64,000 nucleotides of DNA from Isoetes taiwanensis (Eukaryota; Streptophyta; Lycopodiopsida; Isoetales; Isoetaceae): NCBI GenBank assembly GCA_021234155.1, contig JAJEKV010000086.1:4570257-4634256 (forward strand). The letters are read 5' to 3'. Of this stretch, positions 33,101-45,288 are shown piece after piece (position 1 is the stretch's first letter; each line of letters begins with the position of its first letter). The translations under genes and the position numbers were made by a program. The notes beneath the pieces were generated by a model. The model had not been told where the DNA came from, searched no databases, and was given only the letters and a program-made list of their open reading frames with translations.

Positions 33101-35984
33101 TTGAAACCTATGTTTGAATGGCATAAATCAGAAGCTCCATATCATCTCCAGGGATTTGAATCTGCAGGTTTACACATGTCTAAATGTATCTACTTTAAGC
33201 CACCCAAACAGAATAAGGTCTGGCATTTAGGCTTTGCAAGACGGCCTAATAGCTCAATATGCAAGGACCATGCAGTAATCGGTTCTAAAGGATAACCAGG
33301 ATCCACTCACCTCCTTGAAAGCTTCCAGATAAGCAACCAACGATCATCTGCTGCGAAAATAATGGTGTCTCCACATAAAAAGAGTTATTCATTTACATAA
33401 AGGTCCATGAAGATCACCAATACTGCAATTTACACAATCATGTCCCTCTGAGCCTACTTGAGCTTATACACAAGAGAGAAGCTTTCCATGTGAGAGGGCT
33501 GAAAATCTGCTTCTTAGTTCCTGAATTTGTTGCTATGGTATATATACCACAGATCTACAGCAAAGCCCATCAGCAGTTCCAATTTTATTGTATTGAGACG
33601 TTGCTCTGTGCTGAGTTATAGCAAAGGCATTTAGTCATGAATTTGATGCATAACTCGTGTTTGAAAATATTGTTCTGCTTCTTTGTTATAGGAGGTCCTA
33701 ATTTAGAAAGTGGTATGGCGCAGAGGATAGGCCTGTTAAAAATGAGATTTCTTAAACAAGGTCAATTTAAGTAAACAACCATGAATTACCTGTGCCGCTA
33801 TTTTGTTCAATGTACTTCATAAACTGGAGAAGAGCCTCCAAATGATTCGCAGATGCAGTATTTGTGACTGATATAGACAGTGAAATTCGTAATTTTGCTT
33901 TGTGTACTTAGGAAGATAAATTAACCAAAAATTCATAGGAAGGTAATAAATAGTAATAAAGCAGAGTACTGCCATTCATCCACGAATATGTATTGTTGCC
34001 AATATGTTACTGTTGCATGAGGCCCTTTTTGACAAGAAGCCCAAAATTATGAAGCTGTATTGCATTGAAGAACTAATAGTGAGAAATTGTTGTATATAAA
34101 TTGATCTCTTTACATTTCTTTAACTTCATTGTCTGTGCTTGTACTGCTTTCTCTGATACTTAAATGGGCACAAGTTGTAACTGCTGCAAATCACTGCTTT
34201 TCGATTGTATATGCCCTTTGGTTCAAGGATGTTCAAATCCCCTTTGGACAAGCATATAAGCAGCAACCAATTGACATTAAGACGGCCACACAAACATGAA
34301 GTATGTCTCAGCCAATATATGCCTCTTTTATGATAGACCAATCTTTGCTTGCTTCTATCTGATGTCATGACCTAAAGTGCAATCTTCATCATCGTCGCAA
34401 GTTCAAATTAAGTTCAAATTATTGACGCTGGTGAGGCTAAGGAATGCAGCTGGAATGCTGGAAAAGGTTTTGAACCAAGAGTTGATACGATTCTGGCATG
34501 GGCATGCATTATATATTATATTCTAACATTTTCTATCAAATGCCATTATCTAGTACACCAGAATATAAAGTCAGGATAAATAGAGGATAGTATACTTCAG
34601 GTGCAGTACAACAACGAGGACAGATTATAAGTGTTGCTTCTGTTTATTATTTCTCAGGCATCCACCTGCTTTTCTCTATGGAAGAATGCAATCTGTTATG
34701 TTAATTATGTCATTGGCCCAGCCTGCACATTTTTTGGTCAGCGCATGAAAGAATAACAAAACTAGGCATTCTGGGATTTATTTTTCAGCGTATCCAAGAG
34801 CGCGAGGGAAGCAATTTTGTCGGTGGCTCTTGGTGTTTTATGTTCTAAGACTTTCTTCACAGGCCTACTTTTCCTACTTCAAATATGGACCACATGATCT
34901 CCATACCTGCTGCTCAAGCTGGCGACTGGTTCAAGCCCAATTCGTCAAATGTGTTGCCTTTTTTTAAATCCTCAAGCTCATGTCTTTACAATTTTCAATT
35001 CAACTTCAATGACTTTATTAACAATGTCCTGCATATAAGCAAAGAATATAAAAGCAGTGAATCACAGGTGCCTCATAATAATCTAAATAAAGTGAGTTTA
35101 GAGTGACAGATGCAAGAGCTGGCACAGGATTTGGAGCTTCGTAAAACTTCTGATAGATACTAAGAAATGCATCTTGCTAAACTTGGCACTGTCAACTTCT
35201 TCTTGACATCCTTTGAGCAAAGGTGGACAAGTTCTTGTCATCATCAGCCACTTTTAAAATTCGAAATGGAATTGGGAACAAATTATTGTATCCTTAATAC
35301 CGCAACATTAGAAATCGCTAAAGTAAAAATTGTTAAAAGTACTACTTAAACTTTGCAACCACTCAAATAATTCACATATAAACAAGTCTCCGATTGCGGA
35401 AAACATGATACATGCACACCACATTTTACATGCTAAGCAGCTAATTTGAAAGAAGAGTACCTGGATTAAGCCCAGCTTTGATAATCTTGACATGAATTTG
35501 CTTTCCTTTGACCAAGGCTATATAGAAAAACAAGCAGCCCAATGAAGTTGCACATCCTGCCAATCTATGATATTTGAGATCGTTAGAACGTCTAGCAATA
35601 GTTCTGTATCACAAAATATCTAAAAGCTGCCATAAACCTTTTTCATTTTTAAAACAAACTTCATCCTTCTGAACCGTGGAAATAGTGATTCACAGGAGAG
35701 AAAAGGAAATATGTAAAGAAATAATAGATACCCAACTCCGATTTGCCATAACAGTCTTCTTCCTTTCCACAACAGCGAGTGACGTATTCTTGAGGCGAGA
35801 AAAGAGGATGAGAGGATGCGCTATTTTTTTCCTTCAGGCTAGAAAAGGGGATGCGCTATTTTTGCCCGTCTTAAGATAAGACGTGGCAGATAAGCATGCC
35901 GAACATGCCTTTTTTCTTTTACTTAACAGGGAAGGAGGGAAAACAATCAGGCCTTTTTTATTGCAGCAGGGAAGAAGGAAGACG
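30195..35984. other. long stretch without a recognised gene
   Basis: No clear exon series. The minus-strand frame 31013-31357 (LQEACKGIWTVAFSRRREMA, KSFAKQWGTVRNSKSC) is protein-like in composition and could be a decayed exon, but I cannot name it. The rest is A+T-rich, with occasional A or T runs and short spurious frames. Confidence 0.35.
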
Positions 35985-37637
35985 ATGGGGCTGCTAGAGT
36001 ATTTGGGGCTGCGGCCGCAAGGATGCCAGAACTTCAAGTATTTGCATTCTATATCAGAAAAATGTATGCTTCTGCGTAATTCTGAGACGGATCCCCTTCT
36101 CTACAAGCTCGATCCAGAAATAATTTGTGGAAGGGATGTTTGTCTCCTCGTAGAGCCTCTTAAAGGAAATATGATATTGGTTTCTGCAACTGACTGCTAC
36201 CAAATTCCCATGGAACTGGGTGAGATCAAATACCTCGATGGTAACATTAATCCAATGCGGGGAACAGAAATTGGGCTTGTGAGGAGGTACAAGGATGCCA
36301 ACAATGAAGCGCCTCCGTTCCAGGTGTATAACAACACCAAATGTAGCATTTTGGTGGCCCATTTGTCTCTTGTCAAAAAACAGTTGAGGATTTTACACGA
36401 TTTGCCCCCTAATCCATACTCTCAAGTTTGCTTGCCCATCTTGCAGTCCATGGGTGATGGCGATGTCATATTGTTTTTTTCTTACTCTCGTAAAGAAAAA
36501 GTTGTCGGTACCTTTTATTCCCAATTCTGGGGTTTGACACATCATAAATTGTGGAGGTTCTATTCTCAAGATTATGGGTATTTTAAGTTCGAGTTGGAGC
36601 TTCTTTCTGGGACTGAGTATGAATGGCAGGGGCCATGGAAAACATTTACAACTTTTAATGGGGCAGGTCTACAACAGGGTCAAACAACATGTACAAATTT
36701 CATAACTCAATTGGTTTCCCACAAGTTGGATGGTAGAATATGGAGAAATCTACCTACACAGTTATTTCCCAATATAGTAGCAAAGCTTCCTATTGTGAGC
36801 ATGGTTCGTTGCAGGCTTGTTTGCAAGCAATGGAATACTATGTTATCAAGCTCTTACTTCCACAAGCTTTTGCCAAGAGATTGCAATGAGGTATGGATTA
36901 CATTTCGTCGCTATGAAAAACCAAGCCAGGTTAGAAGAGGTCGACATAGTTATAGTCAATATTATGAATTTCCTCTTATGGCAAACTATTCTTGGTGTCC
37001 TTCATCGGGTTTATTGTTCAAATTTCCTTTGACATCAAAGATGCAACGTGCCATACCTCAAAATAATGTAGCATTTTTAGATAGGAAGAAGAGGCACTAT
37101 GATTGCATTTCTTTAGATGAAGTTCTTCAAGCTGAATTAAGAATTCAATTAGATGGAGTGGCATGTATTGTGAAACTAAGAAACTCATTCACAAGGGGGG
37201 ATTATAATGAGGTATGGTTACGATTTGAGGCACTTGGGTGTGCTTCAAAGCTTCAATTTTTAGATCTTTATATGTGGAAGAATATACCAATTCTTGTTGC
37301 AGTACTATTGCAACCATCTGGATTTGCATGGCTGCGAATATGGCAATTAAGAGTTGTTTCTTCCAACTGCTCGAGACAATGGGTTGAAATAGCAAATCTT
37401 GGTCCAAATTCTAGAATTTTCAAGAATTGGGAAGGAGAAGACTTGCGTGGGATACACATGGAGGCAAATATATTCGAGGACTTTGTGATATTGACTGCTT
37501 GGACAGAAAAATATGCATGTCCACCTTTTGCTTATAACCTTTCGAACGGATGTTGGAAAGTCCTTTGGCTACATTTTCCATCTCCTCTTGTTTTTAACTT
37601 TATCTATAAACCAGCATTCAATACCTTCTTGAGGTGA
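35985..37637 (+). CDS. F-box protein
   Basis: A single-exon frame of 550 codons from the ATG at 35985 (the open frame extends upstream to 35883 but without an earlier ATG). An F-box lies at about residues 253-295: WRNLPTQLFPNIVAKLP followed by VRCRLVCKQWNTML, with the usual Leu-Pro, V-R-C-R-x-V-C-K-x-W pattern that binds SKP1 in SCF ubiquitin ligases. The N-terminal 250 residues form an unrecognised domain; the C-terminal 250 have the tryptophan- and aromatic-rich look of F-box-associated or degenerate kelch regions, without clear blades. F-box proteins usually carry the F-box near the N-terminus, so its central position is unusual. It is apparently intact and may be a host gene. Substrate cannot be guessed. 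Confidence 0.75.
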   Translation: MGLLEYLGLRPQGCQNFKYLHSISEKCMLLRNSETDPLLYKLDPEIICGRDVCLLVEPLKGNMILVSATDCYQIPMELGEIKYLDGNINPMRGTEIGLVRRYKDANNEAPPFQVYNNTKCSILVAHLSLVKKQLRILHDLPPNPYSQVCLPILQSMGDGDVILFFSYSRKEKVVGTFYSQFWGLTHHKLWRFYSQDYGYFKFELELLSGTEYEWQGPWKTFTTFNGAGLQQGQTTCTNFITQLVSHKLDGRIWRNLPTQLFPNIVAKLPIVSMVRCRLVCKQWNTMLSSSYFHKLLPRDCNEVWITFRRYEKPSQVRRGRHSYSQYYEFPLMANYSWCPSSGLLFKFPLTSKMQRAIPQNNVAFLDRKKRHYDCISLDEVLQAELRIQLDGVACIVKLRNSFTRGDYNEVWLRFEALGCASKLQFLDLYMWKNIPILVAVLLQPSGFAWLRIWQLRVVSSNCSRQWVEIANLGPNSRIFKNWEGEDLRGIHMEANIFEDFVILTAWTEKYACPPFAYNLSNGCWKVLWLHFPSPLVFNFIYKPAFNTFLR

Positions 37638-38080
37638 AGGGATCTTTGTTTGGCATATAAGGTGGTTATTGGGTTGAACATTGTAGAATTCATGTAGCTA
37701 TGTAGGCCTGGCTATCCATCAATTTGTTAATAAAGGCATAATCTAATTTGTTTTTTAGTATTGCAATAATTTGATTCTCAGGTTTTGTCATAATCATATT
37801 TGGGGGATTTTTTTTGTTTCGGAAAAAAAAAACAAAAATCATTGGCAAGTTCTTGAATACCATATAACGAGCACAAATTACATAACAAAAAAAAAAAAAA
37901 AAAAAAAAATCAATTTTTTTTATTCAATACTGGGAGGTCTTGTTCTCTAGCACAGTCCAATGGATTCTACCAATTATATTATGTCCGCCAATTATATTAT
38001 GTCATTGAAGGGCCCGTCCTGCATCAAGTTTAGATGTGACTAAACAATAGGGATAAAAAACACATGGTGGAATCACAGCC
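37638..38080. other. no recognised gene; A-runs
   Basis: 3' flank of the F-box gene. Includes two A-rich runs (37824-37835 and 37889-37908). Confidence 0.4.
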
Positions 38081-38426
38081 ATAAATTGTTCATACTACAA
38101 ATCATTAAAACTTGTCAAATTATTAAACTAAAATGTTGTCAAAGTAGCAAGGCTTCCAAGTCTGATGCAAAATAGACCTCAAAGCAACTGTTGTTTACAA
38201 TCCATCAAATAAAGGAACTGCCTGAATATATAAATACACATTGTCCACATCCTATAAATTGTTCATACTACAAATCATTAAAGCTCAAATTATTAAACTA
38301 AAATGTTGTCAAAGCAGCAAGGCTTCCAAGTCTGATGCAAAATAGACCTCAAAGTAACTGTTGTTTACTATCCATCAAATAAAGGAACTGCCTGAATATA
38401 TAAATACACATTATCCACATCCTATT
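38081..38426. repeat. tandem duplication, unit about 173 bp
   Basis: ATAAATTGTTCATACTACAA begins at 38081 and 38254 and the units share nearly all bases, ending CACATTNTCCACATCCTAT. Unit 2 lacks a few bases near its start. Confidence 0.9.
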
Positions 38427-39510
38427 AAGAGGTTTCATCTGTTGGGATTAAAACAAAGACTCGCAAAATAACCACCATCATTTCTCTGAGCGAAATAGGC
38501 TGAAAGATCCATTCAGAAATGCAGTTTCCGTGAGAAGAGAAGTTAAAAGCAAATTTAGCTATTCAAGAACTTGTATATGTTACTATACATCCTGAATGGT
38601 ACTTTAAATCCCCTATAAATCATTTTCTACTCACCCAGTATCATGATATACCACTATCATGATATACGATTTTATATGTGTAATATCAAATTTTCATGAT
38701 AATATATAGTTGTATATACGCAACTTTCACAATGAGAAAGAGATTGTCAAGTTTACAAACGCATAAATATTTAGCACAATGTAATGTTAGTCTTTGCAAC
38801 ATCTCAATGACATAGTATATACACAAAATTTTATTCATGTTTGATCATTGGTCAACTAAACATTGATGATACAAAAAATATCATAAGAATATGATATTGC
38901 AAAATGTGTTTTTTTTTTCACATTTTAAATCTCTCGAAACAAAAAGTGAACAAATACCGGAGCCAATAATGTTAAACAAACTAATTTAACATAAAGTGCC
39001 CCTAATACTCCCTGACGTAAAGGGATACGTATCCTATCCGACGAAGGGACATCAAAAACTAGCTTTAACCTTTGAAGCCTCCACTGCAGAAGTAACTCCA
39101 AAACTTGGAGTTCTATGACTCTCTCCCTCCATGCTAGGATCTTCCAAATCAAACCTAGCATGAGAGTAACCGCAACTAAAAACCAACTGGAACAGGTTGC
39201 CTCCAGCCGTGTATTGTAAGTACAAAACCTATTAAATCAAATTAAATTAGAAATGCAATAAATTATTAAATAATGATGAATAATTTTTTTAAGTACCAAG
39301 AAACAGACACTCTAAAGTCAAACTAGCAAACACAAGAGTATGCAATGCATTCTCTTGTGCCCGAATGTCTTCCTCCACCACCCCCTCCTTTCCGTGAAGA
39401 TCTTCACTTGTTCTTCTATATTGGAGGTAGAAAAGCTAGCGTCCTTCGGCGGCGTCCACCTTCTTACATACCTCTTGTAAATATCTGGGACCCGTCCATC
39501 AACGTTGTCC
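38427..39510. other. no recognised gene; one possible small exon
   Basis: A minus-strand exon candidate lies at 39474-39511 (acceptor TTTGTAG, DNVDGRVPDIYKR, donor GAG|GTATGT). It is in phase with the donor at about 40330 of the SCYL2-side exon, so the gene on that strand may continue here. The rest shows nothing. Confidence 0.3.
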
Positions 39511-39555
39511 TACAAATTAAATAATAAAATAGTATCAATATTAAACAATAATGAT

Positions 39556-40231
39556 TTGTCTTTGGATGATGATAGGTTTCCCCGTGTTGCTCTTGAGCAA
39601 TCTAGGGACAAGGGATGGTATTGCGAGGTCAGAAGATGGTGCGCAAGATGGCTTAACTCAGATACATGGCCGATGTCACGGAACTATAAAGAAGTTTATG
39701 AGCATGTGAAGATCAGGGTGTTGGATAAGTTGTGGAGACTTGATCCTGAAGGAGATGTGAAGAAACGATTTTATATGGAAGAAATAAATGGGCTTGACGC
39801 TTATGAAGAACAACCTTATTTGCTATCATATGTAAGCAGGAAAAATCATATGTTGATTTCTCAGTTAAGACTGTCATCTCATGCCTTGCATATAGAAACA
39901 GGACGGTACCTCGTCACGAGAGATATTGCTTGGGTTGTTTAGATCCAGTGGTTGAAACTGAGCAACGTACCTTTCTGGAATGTGCTTCTTATGAGCATGT
40001 TAGGGCCAGCCATGGTATTCATGCAGCTACCTTGAGTGAGCTTTGGAGACTGCCTGCACAAGTTTTAAGCACGTATATTAGAGATGTTTGGTCTGAAAGA
40101 GGCGATATCATGGAATTATTTAATTTAATGTCTGAATTTGACACACACACAGATGGTGCTTTGAGATAAGTGACTTATTTTGATGTATTATGCCATAGAG
40201 GCCTAGGGGCCTTAAAATGGCTTCATTAATA

Positions 40232-40268
<37 letters not shown>

Positions 40269-40280
40269 ACAAAATAAGTA
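39556..40280 (+). mobile_element. 5'-truncated LINE insertion with 23-bp target duplication
   Basis: Flanked by perfect copies of a 23-bp sequence beginning TATCAATATTAAACA (39533-39555 and 40281-40303). The insert encodes the C-terminal part of a LINE reverse transcriptase in two frames joined by a stop (HALHIETGRYLVTRDIAW, then CLDPVVETEQRTFLECASYE with the H/C pattern typical after the RT domain, then STYIRDVWSERG), and ends in an (ATT)n tail near 40236-40265. Truncation at the 5' end and long duplication are normal for LINE retrotransposition. It lies in what seems to be an intron on the opposite strand. Confidence 0.85.
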
Positions 40281-40416
40281 TATCAATATTAAACAATAAT
40301 GATATAAAAGAATAAGTATGCTAAAATTTACCTCGTATTTTTTGGCGACAGATTCCAAATAATCGGTATCATCTAACAACGGGTCCTCCTCATTGACTAC
40401 TGACAACCGCTGCATA

Positions 40417-41324
40417 TCATCTAACAACCGCTGCTCTTCTGTGCTCTTCTGTGCTGCTACTTTGGACAGGTCTTTTTGTAATCCAGGATGAGAAGTATTG
40501 CTTAACAACAGTAGTGCTACTCCGGACAGGTTGTTCTGGAATCCAGGATGAGTGTCCTCCTGGTTCAGAGGAAACCCCAGCACTGGGCATAGGCCGCTCC
40601 AAATTTAAAGGAGGACGCATTTGCAGATTAGAATTTGCCAATGGAATGGAAGATTTTGTTCCTGCCATTGCTACATTGCCCATCTTTGAAGTTGATATCG
40701 CCTCCTTTTGCCCTTTTGTAATGGATTTCCAGTCATCGGCATCCCAGGTACTGCCATTACCTGGAGCTCCTGCAGAGCCATTGGTTTTCATGGTTTGTCC
40801 ATCTTGCTTCCCATCAGCCATAAAACTCTCTTGATCACCTTGCTTTATTCCACGTTTCTCTTCGATCGTCCTACCATATTGGTGCCAATTATGTCAACTC
40901 TCTGTTTTCCTTCTAATGCTATATCATATCAAAATGCACTGAAGGTATACCTAAGAATGTCTTTTATGAAAGACATGTATTTCATGAATTGTTGAAGATT
41001 TAGTTGTTGTGTAACAAGCAGGGGAGTCAACAGTGGCCATAAGTTCTCTGCTGCAAACTCAATCCCATACTGCAAGCAGAAAGCAGAGTGTTCGTCTTTA
41101 GTGGTCATCCATATTTTTCTTTAGTGGTCATTAATACTTGAAGTGAATTCCAAGTCAATTACCTGTTTATAAATAGAAGTAGCTACTCCAAGTGTACACA
41201 TAAGAGTAGGTGCAGAGTGGTCAACTGCTGTACAACGATGCAAAGTTTGCAAAACATCCTTAAGGGCCTGCTTATCAATCCGTTGAACAAGCTCCCCCAA
41301 ACACATCAGTGCATTTACTCGTAC
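40417..41324 (-). CDS. SCYL2 (SCY1-like pseudokinase) 3' exons
   Basis: Three consecutive exons in phase: 41324-41163 ([20 protein letters not shown], then [20 protein letters not shown]), 41069-40951 ([19 protein letters not shown], then [17 protein letters not shown]) and 40870 to 40417 ([16 protein letters not shown], then MADGKQDG and a low-complexity tail). The first two match the HEAT-repeat part of plant SCYL2, a clathrin-associated pseudokinase of the trans-Golgi/endosome. The kinase-like domain and earlier HEAT exons are not found further along this strand in the window. The last exon is internally duplicated and the tail frame is unclear; an alternative frame to about 40330 leads to a good donor. 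It may be a truncated or captured gene fragment, or an intact gene with very long introns. Confidence 0.7.
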
Positions 41325-41532
41325 CTGGAAGCCTCCATAAACATTACCACAAATCATGATTCTATAGATTATGTTTATTTATACGTTATGTTCGATTCAG
41401 ATGGTTTGTCCTTAGACATCATGAAGCTTGGAAACAATAGGAGCACGTGGATTAGATGCTCAATATCATATACTGGTTTATGGCCCAGGTGGAAAAACTG
41501 AAACCAACAATGAAATACTATACCAACTGTAG

Positions 41533-42181
41533 TTACCATGCAGCATCTATAGCATTTTTTATGACTGCATCATCCATCATGGGCAATTTTTTGGTACTTT
41601 CAAGTTTTAGTGCGATATTGATCCTTCTGACAGCAATATCAACAACCCTAGCTTTGAAATTACTAACTTCATCCTCCCCAATATCAGGGTACGTGAATCT
41701 GTGTGCATCAAAAAATGCATCACACACTCGTTCTATTTCTGTTTTAAATTCTTTACCCACTAGTACCATGTCGGGTATATGATTAAGGCCTTTGCTGAAC
41801 ATATTTCTGAGCATTTTGTTCCTAATGATGGTCAGCTTAGTCGTTCTTATGTGACCAATATCCTGGTCAATAAAAGAGGCAAGATTGGGGTTTCTGCAAG
41901 GACATGGGACTTCTTTATCTTGGGCAAAGATGTAGAAGGGTTTATAAAACATGTCCTTAAGATTCTCAATGTACTTCCATCCAAACATGGTTGCCTCCAT
42001 CATGTTCTGGCCTGCTTTTCCAAAGCACTCTATAGCAACCTTTTGAAATATTCTGGGTAGGCATATCTTATCCTGTATTTTCGATAAGAATTTGCAATGT
42101 ATCACCCTAGTACTGCTTTTAGGTTTGTTGTCAACCAAATATAACCTCCCTTGACAACTCCTGCTAATGGTCTTAAATATC
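41533..42181 (-). CDS. unidentified exon
   Basis: An exon from an acceptor (TTTTACAG, before 42181) encoding IFKTISRSCQGRLYLVDNKP, CPCRNPNLASFIDQDIGHI and RNKMLRNMFSKGLNHIP, ending at a donor-like GCATG|GTAACT or a stop at 41533. The RNKxLRxxxxKGLNxxP phrase recalls a segment found N-terminal to some reverse transcriptases, which would make it part of a mobile element; this is a weak resemblance. It lies between the SCYL2 exons and the next unidentified exon on the same strand. Confidence 0.45.
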
Positions 42182-42598
42182 TGTAAAACATAAACATAAC
42201 CCACTTATTAAAACTAAAGCTACTCCCATTTATCTGGATCTAGTTCTTCCAATACATTGTACTGGAATCTGTTTTTCTGTTTTTGTGGCCAAATGGCAGT
42301 AGTTTATACTCATCAAATAGAGTCTTTTTTTTTTTTTGAAGAACTGTGTCATCAATATATTAAAAGAATGGTAATGTTACAAAGCAAGTGAGGAGGAAGG
42401 AGAACTGCCCTAAAGAGACAGCGATACCTCGACACTCCACAACAAACTCACAGAAAAACTGCAACTCTACTGCTGTACAAACCGACCATCACCATCTACA
42501 ACACCCAAGAAGTCCCGCCAACTTGACCTTCAATCAATGACATGCATACTATATGTATATAAATAAAGCTTTTTATGTTTAGTGTCATACCGTTTTTC

Positions 42599-44124
42599 TT
42601 ATATTTGATATATGAGCTCGTCCTTGTCAGCATCAACATTTCTTCTTGCTTCAGTATTCCTTGCTTTGGTGACAGAGTGCTCCATGGCTGCCTGGGTGCC
42701 AATGCATTCAATCGATGCATTCTCTGATTCACTTGTTGTCTCAGAAGTCGGTTTAATGGTGATTCTTGGTGGTCTAGTCACCACACTTTGTGTACTGCCT
42801 GAAGGGCTTTCCATGCTCCTTCCAGACTGCCTATTAAAGTTGCTGCCAGCCTTACTGGTCTCTTTAGAAGTGGGCTTGATTGTTTTGCTACAGAGTTCGA
42901 CCATTTTGCACTTGTATAGTCCGCTTTTAAGATCACACCATGGGTCTGCAGCAAACTTGAGTGCCATTTGTATTAGAGTTCCCCTGACTTCCAAGTAGGA
43001 TAAGTATCCTATAATGCTAGTTTTCAGAGGTCCCTTAAGGAACCCCCTAAAGGCTACAAGCTGTGCAGCAACAGACATGTTAGGGTAAATAGATTCCAAA
43101 TTGTTAAACATGTACCATACTGCGTGATCTATCCAGGTCATGTTGTCATTGCATGTGTCATTCTTGCTTTTCTTCTTTCCGCGATCATCACAGATGCACT
43201 TAATATACGGGCACATGGTCCTCCATAGTCTTTTAAGGTAGAACTCATTTCTATCAATTGATGAATAGGTCATATGACCTTTCTGACTAACATACATGTA
43301 ACTGCTTTTAGTGCATTTCTTATCAAAAAATCTTGTATCGATGCTGCATTTGATTTCCTCCATTGATACAAACTTTTCCATTCCCTTGGCAGCAACACTT
43401 GCAGCCTCAGCCTGATTCTTAGTAATGCCTCCGAGAATAATCCAAGTATCCCTGTTAGTGGGAGCTAGTGCTCCAAAGTTTTGGGTCCTCCAGATCCCCT
43501 GATTGCATAGCACAGCATGGCTTTCAACCAAACACCCTGGTATAATAGGAAAATTTAGGCAATTATTAAGTGTAAATTCAAATTCATTATTGTGCACATC
43601 ACTGCAGTTGTTGACTTCGGCATTGAGGTCCGCCTTATCCTTATCAGTGAGTAGGGAATCAAAGGGATCATCCGCATCCTCCGTATCATCCACTTGTATG
43701 ACCTCCATAGTCTTATCTTTCTTCTTAACTTTGTATTCCTTTTCCAGGGCAGGTAGTGCTGCCAGGTATTGACTTTTGCACATGTCCTCCTCAATTGTCC
43801 ATTGATATATTTTGTCTGGTAGACTGCTGTACAGTGTGTCAATGACTTCTACAATTTTATCAACATCGTCCCCCACACGATTGATATTAGAAAAAGCCTG
43901 GATCCATTCATTGAACCCTAGATGCAGCACAGCCGAATACTGTCCAGGGGTTCTGGCCATCTCCTTTTGTAGTATATATTCATGCGCCCTAATATCCTTG
44001 ATGCAACATAAAATACTTTGTACTGCATAACTTGGCACTTCAGTCTTGAATGTGTTGTAGCCAATATCAGCAAGCTCCTTATTCCATTTGGGTAGAATCA
44101 CATCATATGTTGTAACCTTACCCT
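42599..44124 (-). CDS. unidentified large exon, about 508 residues
   Basis: Open from an acceptor at 44124 (TTGCATACAG|GGTAAGG) to a TAA at 42599-42601. The protein has an acidic segment (VDDTEDADDPFDSLL), an FxxxKCTKSSYMYVS segment, WIDHAVWYMFNNLES, AAQLVAFRGFLKGPLKTS and a Ser/Thr/Lys-rich tail. No domain is recognised. Codon use looks ordinary and the frame is long without interruption, so it is probably a real or recently real gene. It may form one transcription unit with 45289-45891 and with the exon at 41533-42181, possibly the gene of an autonomous mobile element. Confidence 0.5.
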
Positions 44125-45288
44125 GTATGCAAGTCAACCAGTAAGTACATATGTTGGAAAATAACCATGTCACATATTTTGATAGAAAACAACATTAATC
44201 ATGAACCTAGTCTCCGAGTTTGAGGATTTAGTGACCCTGGTATAACCAAGGAACAGAAATCCCTAAAAAAATCCAGTCCACGCTAGTCTAAACAACAGTC
44301 CACTAGCATGACATCTGCACAAGTCAATCCTTGTTGCAGTATTATCTGTCCATACTAGGATCAAGATCCACGATGGCACTTTATCCCCAAACTCTTTAAC
44401 ATGGTTCAACAATCCTTTTAAACTATGTAAATCAGTTACCCCCTTCAAACCTGTGTGCCATTTAATTACATTAATTATCCTGAGTATTTATTCAATTCCC
44501 TTATTTCTAATGCATCAAGCCTTTCATATAATTCAGTACTATAAATGGACTACTATCTTATATTGATGGCCTGTGTAATACATGATTAATATTTCATGTG
44601 CCTATATCAGTTTATGGACCTTTCAAACATGTACAAATACTTTTTGTACTAATATCCAGACTTAAGTGTACTCTGCTGTTAATATTATTATACTGTTTTA
44701 ATCAATGTCACAGAAATCAATAGATTACTTTTCATGACTAAAGCCTAGAAATTCAACTATACTTTGAGCCTCTTAAAAAATTCCAATCCATTCATCAAAA
44801 TGAGTTGCTCAAGTTAACTGCCTAGACATGCTTATAATTCCGAGGAAGAAGTGCTTCAGTTAGGTAGACCTCCCTTTAGTAATATTCACCACAAACTTTT
44901 ACTTCGAGCTGCTGCTAGAACCATCCTTCATCAACTGTTCTTCCCAACCAGATCTTGAACTTGAAAGCAAAAAAGAGAACAAAAAGAGGAGAAACCAGTA
45001 CCTGCAGCCAATCAACACCACATTAGCATGATAATGGTAAAGGGTGAGGGGCCAAAAGGTACATAAGGTTTCTCAGCTCTTCGCTGATCACCTTTTGTAA
45101 CCCTTTTTACCCCAAGCCAAACCTAGTTAAGAAATCTGCTAAACAGTTATCTGAAATCAATTTTTAATATCCTTACTGTTTTAACCTTTAAGATACCATC
45201 TGCAAAGCTTAAACCTCTGCCTTATGTATTCCCAAGCACTAGAAAACTAAATTTATTGTATGCTACCAAATCCATGTAATAATAATTT
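44125..45288. other. probable intron, nothing recognised
   Basis: Separates two minus-strand exons of the unidentified gene. No other feature is seen. Confidence 0.4.

Noticed and set aside
39505-40169. Host genes on the plus strand
   Set aside because: The frames are the C-terminal part of a LINE reverse transcriptase bounded by a 23-bp target duplication.
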